Shown: piece by piece, positions 12,361 through 25,085 of the stretch | How positions within the stretch are numbered: position 1 is the first letter of the stretch | Layout of the letters: each line of letters begins with the position of its first letter | NCBI GenBank assembly: GCA_036785705.1 | Contig: JAWUZG010000084.1 | Span: 16,629,501 to 16,693,500, forward strand | DNA from: Acanthornis magna | Taxonomy: Eukaryota; Chordata; Aves; Passeriformes; Acanthizidae | Length of the DNA stretch: 64,000 nt | Direction of reading: 5' to 3' | The notes under the pieces: generated by a model | What the model saw: only the letters and a program-made list of their open reading frames with translations | Databases searched by the model: none | Told to the model about the DNA's origin: nothing | Position numbers and translations under genes: made by a program

Positions 12361-15300
12361 TGCTTTCCTGGGGAAATAGGTGCATGAATTATCTAAAACT
12401 CAAAACTGCAGAGGCAGAGGACTAGACCCCAAATCCAAGGATAAAGGAATTAGGCTTATAATTTATTTTTGAAATAATTAAATGTCCAAATAATTCCAAT
12501 TATATGAAGGCAAACTATTTAGACAATATAAAAGTGACTCCCACTATTTCCACCAATCATTAGATTATCTAATCTAACTTCCCCCAATATTTTACATGAC
12601 AGCAGAGCAGCTGTCGACCACATGTTAAGTAGGAGATTTATTCTGTTTGGAGTATGGAATGGGTTATAATTATTTTATAGCCACTCTGAAAAAATGCTCA
12701 TAGAAATATTTATTTCAAAGGCTTCTAATGTTTTACTAATGCAAACTTAGTTTTGTCTTCTCACATTTTCTCCATGTGTTCACTCCAAAAATTATAGGCG
12801 TTCTTGTTAAAAACATAAAAAAATAAGAATGTTTTCAATAAAGTTAAAAAGGAAGTCTTGTGTAATTTTTGATTGAGTCATCCTCTATTTATCCTGAGAA
12901 ACAAAACTAATTATTCATAAAACCCAGCTGCTGTCTTGAAGCACGTGTTAATACACTAGTAAACATAGGGTACTTCTGATTTTTTTTTTTTTTCCTAAAT
13001 AGAATATTTTAGAAGTAATTAAGAGGAAAAACTACCAGAAATGTCTTACAAAAAATGATCATTGTAGCATAAAGGAAATTAGGGGAACAGGGGAGACTAA
13101 AGCACCCCTGCCTACAGAATCTTTTCCTATGGTATAATACTGAACTATTTCATCCTGATTATTCCAATCAGTTCTGATTATTTCAACTCCTACATGTCAA
13201 GCATCAGCAGTCCAGAGTATAACGGGAATAGCACACAGCTAAAAGCAAGAGACATAACAAAAAAAAAAAAACCAGCAAGCTATTTCTTCACTACAAGGAA
13301 AAGCATTTACTGTACTGGAAAACACAGAAGTGCCTGTAAACAGATATGCCCATTAAATCAGTTAGTCAGCAAGGTCCCTTTCGAAACAGCAACATGGAAA
13401 ACATCTTCTCAGGTTTTACTTAACTTTCTGCTCTAAGGACGGATGTTGAGCCTCAGGGATCAGCTGGTGACATGAAAATCTATCTTCCAAATCACTCGGG
13501 TGTTTTTCAGTAATGAGTTCCCACTTCCCTACCCCTGAAAGGCATGGCAAATAGAGTCATAGATCAAAGCAGCACAGAGCCGAGTGAGTACAGCTATGGA
13601 AGCTAAAATGGCAAGGGCTGTTGTGGTAATGAAAAGGGCCATCACTAAAGATTTACTCTGGAATTCAAAACTGTCACTTTCAATTTGAAACAAGGGATCC
13701 ATTAGCTTAGTACACTTTTTATTGTTATTGATTTGCAATCTTTTACTTTCTTTTAATTTCAAACTGTCATTAAATGCATAACAGTTTTTTATTTCACAGA
13801 ATAAGCCTTGATGATTTTGCTTTCAAATAATTATTCTCAAACCACGTTTTTTTACTGCATCAGCTTCTTAATGAGTTTCATTAATATAGGTTTCCATTTA
13901 CCTTAATTATATTTTTGGCAGATTTGCTTTTAGCCACTTCTCACCTTACCACAGTAGCATTTTGTCACATCCTCTGGTTAAGCCAGAGTGGCCCTGAGCA
14001 ATTACTTCTCCTGAAGTTGTGTGTGGGCAGGGGGCTAAAGTGCATGGACACTTTTATTCATACCTGATAAAAAGAGCCAAACAATCTGCCATTCTCTCAT
14101 CTAACTTAAGTAAGTTGCAAGGAAATCAGCTCCTTTCCCCCTCGGTAACAGAGAAACTATTCAAAACAATACAAGTGGCAGAGGAATTCCAGAACTGCAA
14201 GCCCCAAATATCAAAACTATGACAATAAACTGAGTCAAATGTCATACTGAATTATATTTACACAGGACCTTATTGTACAGCAGTAACATTGATATTTCAA
14301 TGACATCTTTGCCTTGGTGCACTCAGTGCAGCAAAACAATTAATATTTTTATCCCAATCCAGTGAAAGCCTCATCTATACACCCAGATTTCAATTAAAAA
14401 CTAATATAAGGAGGTAAATTAAATACATCCTTACAGACTTCTCTGGATCAGGATCATAGCTCCCCACAAGACTGAAGCCAATGTCACTCTAAACCTTAAT
14501 CTGAGAAATCAATTTAGCATTGCAGGAGATAAAAACTACTCGGCACAATTTGACCTCTGCTTCTGAATGGAAACATTAGATTTCACAATACACAACACAA
14601 ACCCATTTACAGATATATTCATATAAACTTGCATTTGAATGTATATACATAGGCACACCAGAAATGACCAAACATTTTTCAGATCATACTGCTTTTGCAT
14701 CCTTTCCTTCCTGGTCCCCTATCCTTTCTTTGCCATTTTCAGCTTCTATAACTTGAGTAACTCTTCTGTTCCATCATGGGACGGAGTAGAGAATTAGATG
14801 GTTACTTACTGACACAATTAGACACACTCTAATTAAAAAAGCGTATAATCTTATGAGGCAAAGTGTTGCATTTCACAGTTTGGGTAAATCAGTAATTGAA
14901 GTCTTCTCTTCCAAGATTGCCACAGCTGTTGCAAATGGGTATTTCTCCTATTCAAAGTTCAATCTAACACTTTCCATTTTAAGTAAAAACTGTACTTGTG
15001 CATCAGTCTCACTAGTATTAAATATGGTACAGTTTACACTGAAGCTCACACACCTTCTCTGATATATAGTCCATCAATTTAAACAGATACTATGATTCTG
15101 CCTTAACATCCTTGCATTTTTGCAATAAATTAAATTATTCAAATTTTTTAAAGCACTAGCAGAAAATATGGACATCTATACTGAAGTCCACAATCTCATG
15201 GTCACTACAGCTGAGGCTCCTCCCAACCTTTATAATAATAAATTCTGTTAATTGACTTATAAATATATTTTATGATGCATGAATTAGTGATGCATGAATC

Positions 15301-15740
15301 TTTTTCCTTTAAAGCTAAATTAACAAACCAAAACCCCAAAGCATTTTGCAATATTGTAGCTCTTTTTGAATCATTACAACATGCCTACAGCATCACCTTT
15401 TAATTTGTCATGGCCAAACCCACTCAGTTAAGCAGAACAGTTTGGTTTTGCTTCCTAAGTTGTCTTGTACCGTGTTTCCGTAGCCGAAAGTACTAGGATA
15501 TGGAAATTCCTGTCCAAAAAATGCAAAATACTTGATCTGCAGATAACTTAGTTGATCTGCAAGTTCTGAAGCCCATGTATTTCCAGTACACAACTTTTAT
15601 GTTGGTAAGATAGATGCAACCTGAAACCTAAAAAGTTACCCTAAGCCTGGTCCTGACAACAAACACTTCTAGTTTAGACACAATTTCTGGATTCCTCACC
15701 CTAAACAGTCATAAAAGCATCCATCCCTGGACTTGTTCTA
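12361..15740. other. Unique AT-rich DNA
   Basis: No repeat or gene is firmly recognised. It contains a T14 run at 12980-12993, a poly-A at about 13259-13271, and a short direct repeat at 15273-15300. A 77-codon minus frame at 13529-13762 ends in a hydrophobic segment and is listed as a finding only. Confidence 0.6.
15273..15300. repeat. Direct repeat TGATGCATGAAT x2
   Basis: Two adjacent copies of TGATGCATGAAT at 15273-15284 and 15288-15299, separated by TAG. A small local duplication. Confidence 0.85.
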
Positions 15741-15866
15741 GGTCAGGCTGGATGGGGTTCTGAGCAACAGGATCTAGTTGAAGATGCTCCTGCTCATTAC
15801 AGCAAGGTTGGACTAGATGATCTTTAAAAGTCCCTTCAAACCCAAATCATTCTAGGATTCAATGAA
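15741..15866 (+). mobile_element. CR1 LINE extreme 3' end
   Basis: Sense-strand CR1 tail. It reads CAGGCTGGATGGGGTTCTGA, then GGTTGGACTAGATGATCTTT and CAAACCCAAATCATTCTAGG. The last block is the decayed form of the CR1 tail repeat ATTCTATG. About 125 bp survives. Confidence 0.9.
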
Positions 15867-18800
15867 ACTGTCATACACCTTCAGACTTGACTGTATTGCT
15901 TTACCTTATTTGGACACTTAACTGAAACATGAATGCTTAAGTTCACTTTGTAATCCACAGAAGAGAGATACTTCAGGAGAAGATCTCAGAAAGTGATTTA
16001 ATAAAATTAGTTGTCCCAAAGAAACAAACAATTAAATGTTCCCTTCAAAAAAGGTAACAGTTATTTTTATAAAGACCATGATTTTGTAAAAAAAAAAGGA
16101 AAAAAAAGTATTATAGAAGTACCTGATTTTGTCAAATAAGTAACTTTTTTTGTTGCAATATAACTCTTATTCAACTGTATACTTTTTATTTTCTAGTTGT
16201 AACCAATTTTCAGTGATATTCAGGACACAGGATGACTGCATTACTTTAATTTCTCTAGCATGAAAATTAACTCTGTAAAAGCTCTAGCCAGTTTCAGATC
16301 TTTAGGCCATACCAAACTATACTCTCATTATGTTTACTTTCTTCATGCTCTCTCTCACTTCATTGTAATCTGTATTTTTAGATGAGAAACTACATTTGAG
16401 TATAGATATTTTAATGACAGCAGATCAAATACATTCAGCCACATAAGTTTTCTTTTTATTTGTTCTCTGGTAAACTAGAATAATTGAGGTAGACAATCTT
16501 TCATGAAAATATTCCAATTAGGAGTTAAATGAGGACTTCTGAATTTTTGCACAGAGTTTTCTCATATGATTCATTTGAGAAATTATTTTTTCTGTCTTTC
16601 ATTTTCAGCACTTCTTTTAAACATATCTAAACCCCAAACAAGGAATTCTAGATTAAAAACAATCATTAGGAATGCACATTTTATAAATAACTGAGCAAAT
16701 GAGGTGAAATGCATTATACAAAGAATTATTTTACAAAAATATGCATATTACCCTCTGATTTACCAGAAACCATACAAAGAGTAAAATAAAAAATACTGTC
16801 TCAAAGCATTTCTGCATTTTCTTCAAAGCTGAAAATTGAATTCACTTACGGCAAAAATTACAAAGGTGTAATAAAGCAAGCAAGATGCCGCAAAATCTCC
16901 TGAATTAACTTTTTTCTCTCTCAATTATTATTTTAAAACCCCAGACTCAGGAAATGTCTGGCATCTTACTTTACCAGAAAACTGAAGATGAATCAAAGGC
17001 AAAGCTGGCAACAACCTCAAGCCTTGATAGTTCAGTTCTAATACAACAGAGTTTAAAAAAAAAATTTTAAAGTATTAACTGAGTAATTTATCCCTCTGTA
17101 TACTAAGGATGCTCGGGTATCTTTTTCTTTGTATGCCAAAGATATTTTAATGCTTATTACAGAGCATAAGATCTAGTTTTAAGAAATCACCTGTCTATGT
17201 AAAATGGTACAGCTCAGCAACTCATTTGTATTCACTGCTTAGTAAACATACCCCTGATGATTCTCTGTAATGTTTTCCAGTGCTCAAATTTTCTCCTGAA
17301 TCTCCTCACACTTTCTGCCCTTAATATCACAAACAGATTTACTAGACATACATCCTCTGCCACTAAGTAAACAGTATTCAGCAAATTCCAACATGCTCCG
17401 GTAAATAAAAAATATTCTTAAAAAGCCCTCAGATACTTGGCTAGTCTTGGACTTACGCCAACAGCACGGATTGGAACATGGATCCTTCCCCCAAAATATG
17501 AGCGGCTCATGTATCTGAACTTTTGATTCTACAGTCAGGGCAAACCAAAGAAATACCTTCAAAGACAAAGACCAGGAACTAAAATTCATACAGACTCATT
17601 AGACAAGCTTGATTTTATGGAACATTACAGTTTGTGGCCATTAAGGAACCCCTTTTTTGTGCCCCAGACTTTTCTGCTGCACATATAACCCCATTTTCCT
17701 AGCAGATGGCCTAAAATGAAGTTAGACTACTTGTTTCCGACTTGTATTTCAATTTCTGCTTGCTGTTAATGGCCAGAATACTGTGCAGCTCACTTCATTT
17801 AGACTTGACCGCGTAAAGCAGTTGACACCAGGTGCTTACATGTGCAGAAAAGCTTTTTAGAAAACATGTCAACAGTTGACAAGTCGGCTTTCTACAAAGA
17901 TTTTACGAATTTCTAAATGCCACTGGTACACAAACAGAATTTATATTATAGCTATAGCCAACTGCACTACATTCCCTTTATCAGATGTGCATAAGTGTGC
18001 CTTCGTGGAATGTATTTGACCACCATGAATCTGATTTCTACAGCTGTAGCTATTTTTGCTCTCCACTTACACTAAAAGTCATCCATGCAATCTTAGCTGA
18101 ATTCACCAGAATTCACAGCTTTTTAGAAATATTTTTTGAAAGTTTCTTTGTGGGGGAAAGCTCTTAAAACAAGAAATTACATCAAACTGAGAAATATTCT
18201 TTTCGTCATTCAAGAAATGTGCACTACATGAACACTTTTTGCTGCACAGAGCATTAACAGAACTAATACAGAAATACAAAATAACCATTTTGGCAATTGC
18301 TTATATTTTCTTGTTCCTTATTAAATGAAGATTTTATACATCAGCAACAAACCAAGCAGTTTATGCTTTCTTTGCCTTCCCTTTCCGGTAATAATTCCAG
18401 CACTGGAATAGAAATTTCTCTTCATGACATGGTAACTCTTGTGCTGACAAACACAGAAAGCAAGCACTGGCTCAAAGTCCCAGCTCACAAGCCTTCTTTA
18501 CAAAGACACAGCTAGGTCTGAATTTAGCATTCTAGGAAGGACATTGCATGTTAGGCATAAGAAGGGCACTGGTTTTATATGTTCAGCTTACTTTCTCACA
18601 TGTTTTCTCAATTACCTCAGTTCTGTACAAACTTATTCCTTAGGTACAGATCTGATAGAGAAAAGAGTTCTTTTAAAAAGCAGCAATGCTAATGAGATGG
18701 ACTCTTAGCAGCTATTACTACCTGCTGTTATGTGGTCTGCACATAAAAGAGGCTGGAATATATTTTAGGATCAGAAAGCTCTGCTGTATCTCTAATTCCT

Positions 18801-21800
18801 GTTCCTACCTTGCTCTAGGATTGTCCTTAAAAGTGTATTTTCTATTACTACATCCAAGATGCTTTTAACTGAACCAAGGTATTAGGCTTTGCCTACTTTC
18901 TTTAATGGATACAGCCTGAAAATTAATTTGTTTCCATTTCAGGAAGCTGTTTAGAAGTCTCCTTAATTTTTATAAAATGTAAACAGAATGTGTATGTGTT
19001 TCTCTCATTACACAGTGTACAATTAAGGCATAAGCAAGATCATGAAACCTTAATATTTAACCAAGATTCATGTTTTCACTTGACCCTGTGCACAAGTTCT
19101 GTTTAAATAAATATACTGGATACATGAGCATATATGAGTAGTACTCGCTCAAGGTAAAGATATCCATATAAATCTTTGGTTAGTGATATCCAGAAGTTTC
19201 ATTTAAAGGATAATCCTGCTGTCATGAGAAGCACTTTCTGTTTAAATTATTATTAAAAATAATGCATAAATAGCCATTCATACACAACATACTATAACAA
19301 AACTAATTTCTTCTTTGAATTGAAACTATTTTAAAGCATATTTAACAATAGTTAATAAATTATTATTCAAAATTGTTAATGTTGTGTAAAACATATTTAC
19401 AATGATTAGGTTTTAGAATAACTGAAATATCCATCAACTTGGGTAGGCACCATGTCATGCAACTGCAAAAAGTTTGCAAAAGTGGAATACCCATATAAAA
19501 ACACTCTAAAAGATAGAAAGCGAAATCATATTATTTCACCCATCAGCTGAGCCTTCTAAATACTGTTTTCTGAGAGGATAATAGATATGTCATTGGCACA
19601 ACCGTTACTTATTGCTGTTTCAAGTTTTCATGCAATTTAGGAATTTATTTCAAAAACTCCCCTGCTTTTAAACACACACAAAAAACAACAAACAAACAAT
19701 AAACCCTCTGAAACGAAGTATTTCTCATTAAACCTGACATGACAAACGAAAAATTTTCTTGCTGGAAAAACCCAAACCCGTTTAATTTATGTTTAATTTC
19801 AGTTTGGCTACTGAACAAAGAATTAAATTATGTGAATAAATTATCTGCATAGCTCAACATGTTATTGAGTCAAAGTGTGAGCAAATGTAAAGCAATCCTC
19901 AATTGGGTGCAGTCAATCTGTGCCAACAGTTGAATATCATACTATAAAATACTATTGCATAAAAGAGATTTTGGGGGTGAGGGTCATTTCAATTGAGCTG
20001 AATTAACCAGTAGTTTATTTTTCAAGAGCAGGAGATAGCAACTTGATAATTGATAATTAAATTTTAAAATAATAATCAAAATTAGCAAAAAAGAAGTTAG
20101 CTGCTTCACAGCAAACAAAGCAGGTTTATGTTCCATTAAGATTTCCCCTTTAGGATCTCACAAGCTTACAAGTGCTACAAGTATTTGGAAGAAAAGTAAA
20201 TCCACTTCTAATTTTGACTAATAAACAGACAGATTCACACAATAGCAAATTAAATATTTGTTGCACTTGCTACCTTTCAAAAACGATTCCATGAGAACAA
20301 GAACTAAAAAAGTAGAAAGACATTTTTGGTTGATTCAAACCAAATTTATGAGTCTTTGAAGAATTGGATCTGTAACTTAAGCATAGGAAGAAGTCAAGAA
20401 AATATTGCTGGACCTTAGGATTTTGAAAACTTTTTATATGTAAACTTGATATAAGGTTGTGCTGCAAATTGCATCCTGAAAAGATGTTTTCTCCATTTGT
20501 CTCAGTGGAGCTCTTCACTTTAACAGTCACCTCTAAAACATAAGAGTTAGTTTTAATAAGTAACTAGAGAAATATGAAAAAAAGTCACAACCCTATCTTC
20601 ATACTTCACTGATGTCAAGAATAAGAACCTTGCAGAACTCACATAAGCTCATTTTCACTTAAAAGTTTTGCATTATCTGCAACTTCAGATGGGGAGGGTT
20701 GTAAACTCAGCTTTACCTGAGTAGAATAAATTTTGTATAGGAAAGTCCTGAGGGAACATAACTTAGGGCAGCTCTGTTTCAGTAACTGCTTCAGAGAGCA
20801 GATGAACTATCTTCAGAAACTTGCCTAATCCAGTTTACGAAAACCCACTACATCCACCCAGAATCTGGCATACTGCCTAAACATCTGTATTTTTCTGAGT
20901 CATAACGGTATTGGTTGTCATTGAAATGTCAGCCTTTCCAATGTGATTTTCTCTTAATTGTTTTTAGCTACTCAGAGCCCTTAAAACATTTAATTCAATC
21001 ACCAAAAAATGAAATATAAGCATCGTTATACCTTATAAACTTGCTGCCAAATCAATGTATGTATTTTAGTTCTTTTCATTTGAGCACATAGGTCTTCTTT
21101 ACTAGTAGAAGTTCAATATGTCAAATAAAAAAGTTTTATTTTTTCTGTTTGGAATAATTATTGATTTACACATTTGATAATCAAGTAAAAATTAAATCAA
21201 TTAATAGGAATCTTCAAAAGTATATAGAAGACTCTCAGTTGAGTTAACCAAGGTATAGCACAGTGAGGTTTCTTTGCGAACATAACTGTGAAGAAGTAGT
21301 TGAGGAATATTCAGAATAGGGTCCTCCACAGAACAGAAGTTGTAAGGAGTCAGCCAAACCAAACAGAAGCTTCTGAAAACAATCTAAATGCTACACAAAA
21401 CCAGCCTTGTTTCTTTACAATGATTCAAATCTGTGTCTTTACCAAACTGAAGGAATTGTGTTCCCTATTTTGCACTTGGTAGAAACAAAGCAAAATTCAC
21501 CAAATTTTTTGTCAGTTTTCACTCGAACTCATCTTGAATTACTGCGGTTTTTTTTGAAGTTAGTTAAGAACTCCTGAAGAGCTTTTTAAGAGCTGATTTG
21601 TTAGGACAACCAAGCCGGATTCTAACTCCTACATACTTTTTAAGCTCCTAGTATTTAAAAGATAAAATTAGTATGTTTTAATATAAGATATTTAGGCCTG
21701 TTTGAAAGTCCTATAAGACAAAGAAGGGAAGTAAGCCTAAACAAGGAAAGCTCTCTGACAGCAAAATTGGGGAGCACACCTGAAGATATATGATTGACTT

Positions 21801-22139
21801 TATTCTATTTTTTTTTTAAGTGCAATAGTTTATTAGACACAGAAAATAAAGCCGGGGGAAAAAAACACCTAGTCTATCTTTGCAAGGTATATGTATTCTT
21901 AAAATATTCCTGATTGGCACTGTTTAATACACCCCTAAATATGCCTTCCAGAAAGTGAGGGGCCTTGGTTCAACCATCTTTTCTGATCCACCAAAGTTGT
22001 AGACCTCTACCTCTTTGTCTAAAACATTTAAAATCTACAAATGTGTTTGAGATTGCAGTGTTAGGAAGACAACATGACCACTAGAATGATTCCTAAATAA
22101 CTGAAGGCCTTCATGTAGGAAAATTAATAGGTTTTCATA
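15867..22139. other. Unique AT-rich DNA
   Basis: Over 6 kb without a recognised repeat or gene. Frames of 60-101 codons (17284-17589 minus is the longest) show no domain, and their splice contexts are unconvincing. Confidence 0.6.
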
Positions 22140-22390
22140 TTCCCTACTCCAAAAACAAACAAACAAAAAATAAGACCCCACAAAACCACCCCTCAAAAAA
22201 ACCCCACCAAAAAAACCCCACAAAAAAACCAAAGCAAAAACCACAAAACAGAAACAAACAAAAACCCCAAAAACCCAAACAAACAAAATAACAAACAAAC
22301 AAACAAACAAAAACAACACAAAAAAACCCAGCCAAAAAAACCCCAAAAAACAAAAAAACCACAAAAAAACCCACAAAAACCCAACCCTCC
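22140..22390. repeat. A/C-only low-complexity tract
   Basis: About 240 bp made almost only of A and C, as CAAA, CAAAA and CCCCAAAA words including a clean CAAA array near 22286-22310. The minus strand is therefore G/T-rich and gives overlapping F/G/W/V-rich frames of 125, 100 and 63 codons, which are artefacts. Confidence 0.9.
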
Positions 22391-22966
22391 TTACTACTAG
22401 AACCTGGGACAAAAATGAAACTACCTAGTTCTACTAGTCCTATCAACAGCCTAGAACTCTGAGCGCACTAAAGTGTTCAGGGAAGTATGACGAATAAAAC
22501 CAAAGCGATTCAGGGCAGCGGTTTTCAAGAATCATCCTATTGGGTAGTGAATTTACCTATGGGTATACTGGAGTCTTCCTCAATTTTTATGCTCCCACAC
22601 AGCCCTGACCAGGAGGCTGACTGTAATTGGTGTAATCTGCCAAAGCATGGAGGCAGTGAGGTGTCCAGGCTGACAGTCAGAGCAGTGTGTGCACATGGTG
22701 CAGAAAGCGCTGCGGTCAACTCGAGCTTACCTCTAAGGCTGGGTCAAACACGGGCTTTTCCTGTTTCTGTGCTCTTCCCTTGTGATTTGGACTTCAGTGT
22801 TAAATTAGTACATTTATAAAACTGTATAAAATAGTCAGGCATTGAAAGAGAACATAGGGGAAAACCTCTGAAAAGTTGGTGGAAGTTTACTTGCTTCCAG
22901 TAAACATGCCGGTTTTATGCCTTAAAGTATTTCTAGGTTTTTACTCCTCATGTATCTGCAACTTGC
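22391..22966. other. Unassigned, slightly GC-richer segment
   Basis: Lies between the A/C tract and the LTR-like block. It holds a 110-codon plus frame (22487-22819) with no recognised domain. Its richer base composition suggests it could belong to the same retroviral insertion as the block to its right, but no retroviral motif is visible. Confidence 0.4.
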
Positions 22967-23337
22967 TGTAGTTCTGTGCTTCTTACAAAGTGCTAAAAAC
23001 CTCTGTTCCCAGCACCTTTGGCCAAACAAGGCTCTTTGAATACAGATTCAAGGATATATTCTTTGCCTTAGAGCCGGAAAATATGTAAACAATTGTGAGA
23101 TGGGGGAAGCGCGCCTGGGGTGGTGAACATCATCACCTCAGGGTGCAATTGGGGAATTAAGGGCCAATGTGCTAATGGACAGAACGTATAAAAGGTGAAG
23201 GGCTCGTGATCCAGCACCCATTTTGGGTGTCGTTCCCAACGGGGGGCTTTGCTTGCCCAAATGTACCTTCAAGGCCTTGAAGGCATTGAAGAAATTGTCC
23301 GCTTTTATACACCTAATTTGTCTTGGCCTCTGTTTCA
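22967..23337 (+). mobile_element. LTR-like retroviral promoter block
   Basis: The block could start at TGTAGTTCTG (22967) and end at CTGTTTCA (23337), which would give the TG...CA ends of an LTR about 370 bp long. It carries CCAAT at 23164-23168 and TATAAAAGG at 23187-23195, 18 bp apart. Downstream come CCATTTTGGGTGTCGTTCCC and a short GC-rich stretch, as in the R/U5 part of many ERV LTRs. CpGs (GCGCGCC near 23110, CGTTCCCAACG near 23230) stand out from the surroundings and suggest a relatively young insertion. No matching target-site duplication was found at these ends, so the limits are provisional. A non-retroviral promoter is the alternative. Confidence 0.5.
23164..23195 (+). promoter_or_regulatory. 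CCAAT plus TATA box pair
   Basis: CCAAT at 23164-23168 and TATAAAAGG at 23187-23195 form a canonical RNA polymerase II core arrangement. Transcription would be predicted to start about 25-30 bp beyond the TATA box, near 23215-23220. Confidence 0.5.
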
Positions 23338-24947
23338 GGTAGCCTGTCTTTTAAGCATCAGTTTCCTGCCAAACAGCTAAAAGTCAATGTTCAGTTGTAA
23401 AGAAAACTTTTTAGAGCAGAGGGGAAATGATCATCCTCGAGGCTCCTTGCTAGCCAGAGGAAAACTCAGAAATACACAGCTTCATAGCTCACTAATCCTA
23501 ACACTGAAGTTATCATCTCTGAAACACGACCAACAGAGAGTAAGACATCACAAACAAGATAAATAAATATGATCATATATCCTGGGGTTCCTTGATGGGC
23601 GTATATTTCTCTTAGGAAAGGAGTGGGGGTTATCTCTGTGGACATCTGTGCTGATAACCATGAGAAAAGTCAAGACATTCTGATATATTTTAAGTAAAAC
23701 AGAACAGCAGTACAGAAAGGAAATATTCAGTTGTCTTAGGGAGGTCTACAGCCTCGGAGCCCTGAGCCCTTAAGAAACTGGTTCATGCCATTCCTGATTG
23801 TGCTTTCACTCTATACAAGTTTTATTGGAAAAGTGCTGAGATTGCTATCTTAAAATTCACACTGGCACAGAAAGACTCACACGTGCTAATATATCATTTG
23901 TCTTTCATTGAAATGAAAATTAATTACACATAATGACCAAATTCACCAATCTTTTTGTAGATGGCAGATTGTTTGAAAAGAGCTTTGCATCATTAGTAAT
24001 GCTGACAAGTCCTATTGTTTTAGCATGTTTTGTTATGCTGGGTTTATCCTTAAAGCACTACTCCAAGAATGAATCTATTTTGGAAAATCTTAATGTACAT
24101 GCTTTTCTCAGTAATCAGATTTTAATGCTGCACATATATAAAGGTGAAGGAAAAAAAAAAATCCACCAAACCCTGCCAAAGAATCACCCCCTCCACAAAA
24201 TCAAACAGCCAAACAATCAAAACAAACCACAAAACTTCAAAATACTATCCAAATACTTAGAGATTCAGAAAATAAGGGAATAGAGGTTTTTAGGATCTGG
24301 TTCAGGGTTTTAAATGCTTTAAATGGTGAGAATGTTCAATTGTATTCATTCAGAGCACAGACTGTGGCAACCTTCTGCACCCTCAAATAACATCTACAGA
24401 ATAAAATGTTATCTTATGCCAGGAAGGAGTTCTTGAAACAGTTTAATATATGTTCTGACATGTTTAATTACTGAAAGATTTTGCCACTGTATCACTAGAA
24501 TCAACAGTGTTTTTTTGCATAAATTATCACAAAGAACATTGTTTATAGTATCTTATTTTTCAGCAGTGACTTCATTCCTATTACTCTAAGTAAGTTTCAT
24601 TAAACTAATTGACTTAGCTGGAACCACTCACAGTAGTTAAGGTTTGCAGAATTGCAAGAATTAGCTGTACAGCAAAAGTTGAGAATAACAGAAGTGTTTC
24701 TGCCTATAGTGAATAAACCTAGTGAGCTATTTCATTTATGATGTATCAAACAAATAAATTAGCTAAAAGACTATAACTGGCATAGCTTTTATAATGACAG
24801 CTCATACAGAAAAAGAATATAAAAATTTATATTTTCTGAGCTTTCTGAAAAAAAGCAGTAAGTGTATGTGTGACAATTCTATTTTCTTATCAAAAAGCAC
24901 CAATGAAACAGATATATTTCTGCCCAGAGCCATTACTTACAAGGAAG
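23338..24947. other. Unique DNA with one A/C-rich stretch
   Basis: Nothing recognised except A/C-rich sequence at about 24148-24240, which inflates the 116-codon plus frame at 23933-24283. That frame has a lysine/proline/asparagine-biased tail and is not treated as a gene. Confidence 0.6.
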
Positions 24948-25085
24948 AAGGATGGTCTTGTGCTTGTGGTCCAGCCATAAAACTCCTCCACATCTCTATT
25001 TCAGACTACTCATGCAACCTTAGGCAACTGATTTCATTATAGGGGGCCCTAGTTACCTGAAATCCTCTCCATGTGAAAACTATAA
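24948..25085 (+). mobile_element. Possible MIR-like SINE, sense
   Basis: GGATGGTCTTGTGCTTGTGG resembles the tRNA-related head of old amniote SINEs. CATGCAACCTTAGGCAACTG resembles the CORE phrase TGTGACCTTGGGCAAGTCAC. The following CTGAAATCCTCTCCATGTGA fits the next block of that family. The order is right but identity is low, so this is tentative. Confidence 0.4.

Noticed and set aside
22035..22446. Overlapping minus-strand frames of 125, 100 and 63 codons
   Set aside because: They are the translation of the G/T-rich complement of an A/C-only tract; the peptides are F/G/V/W runs without protein character.
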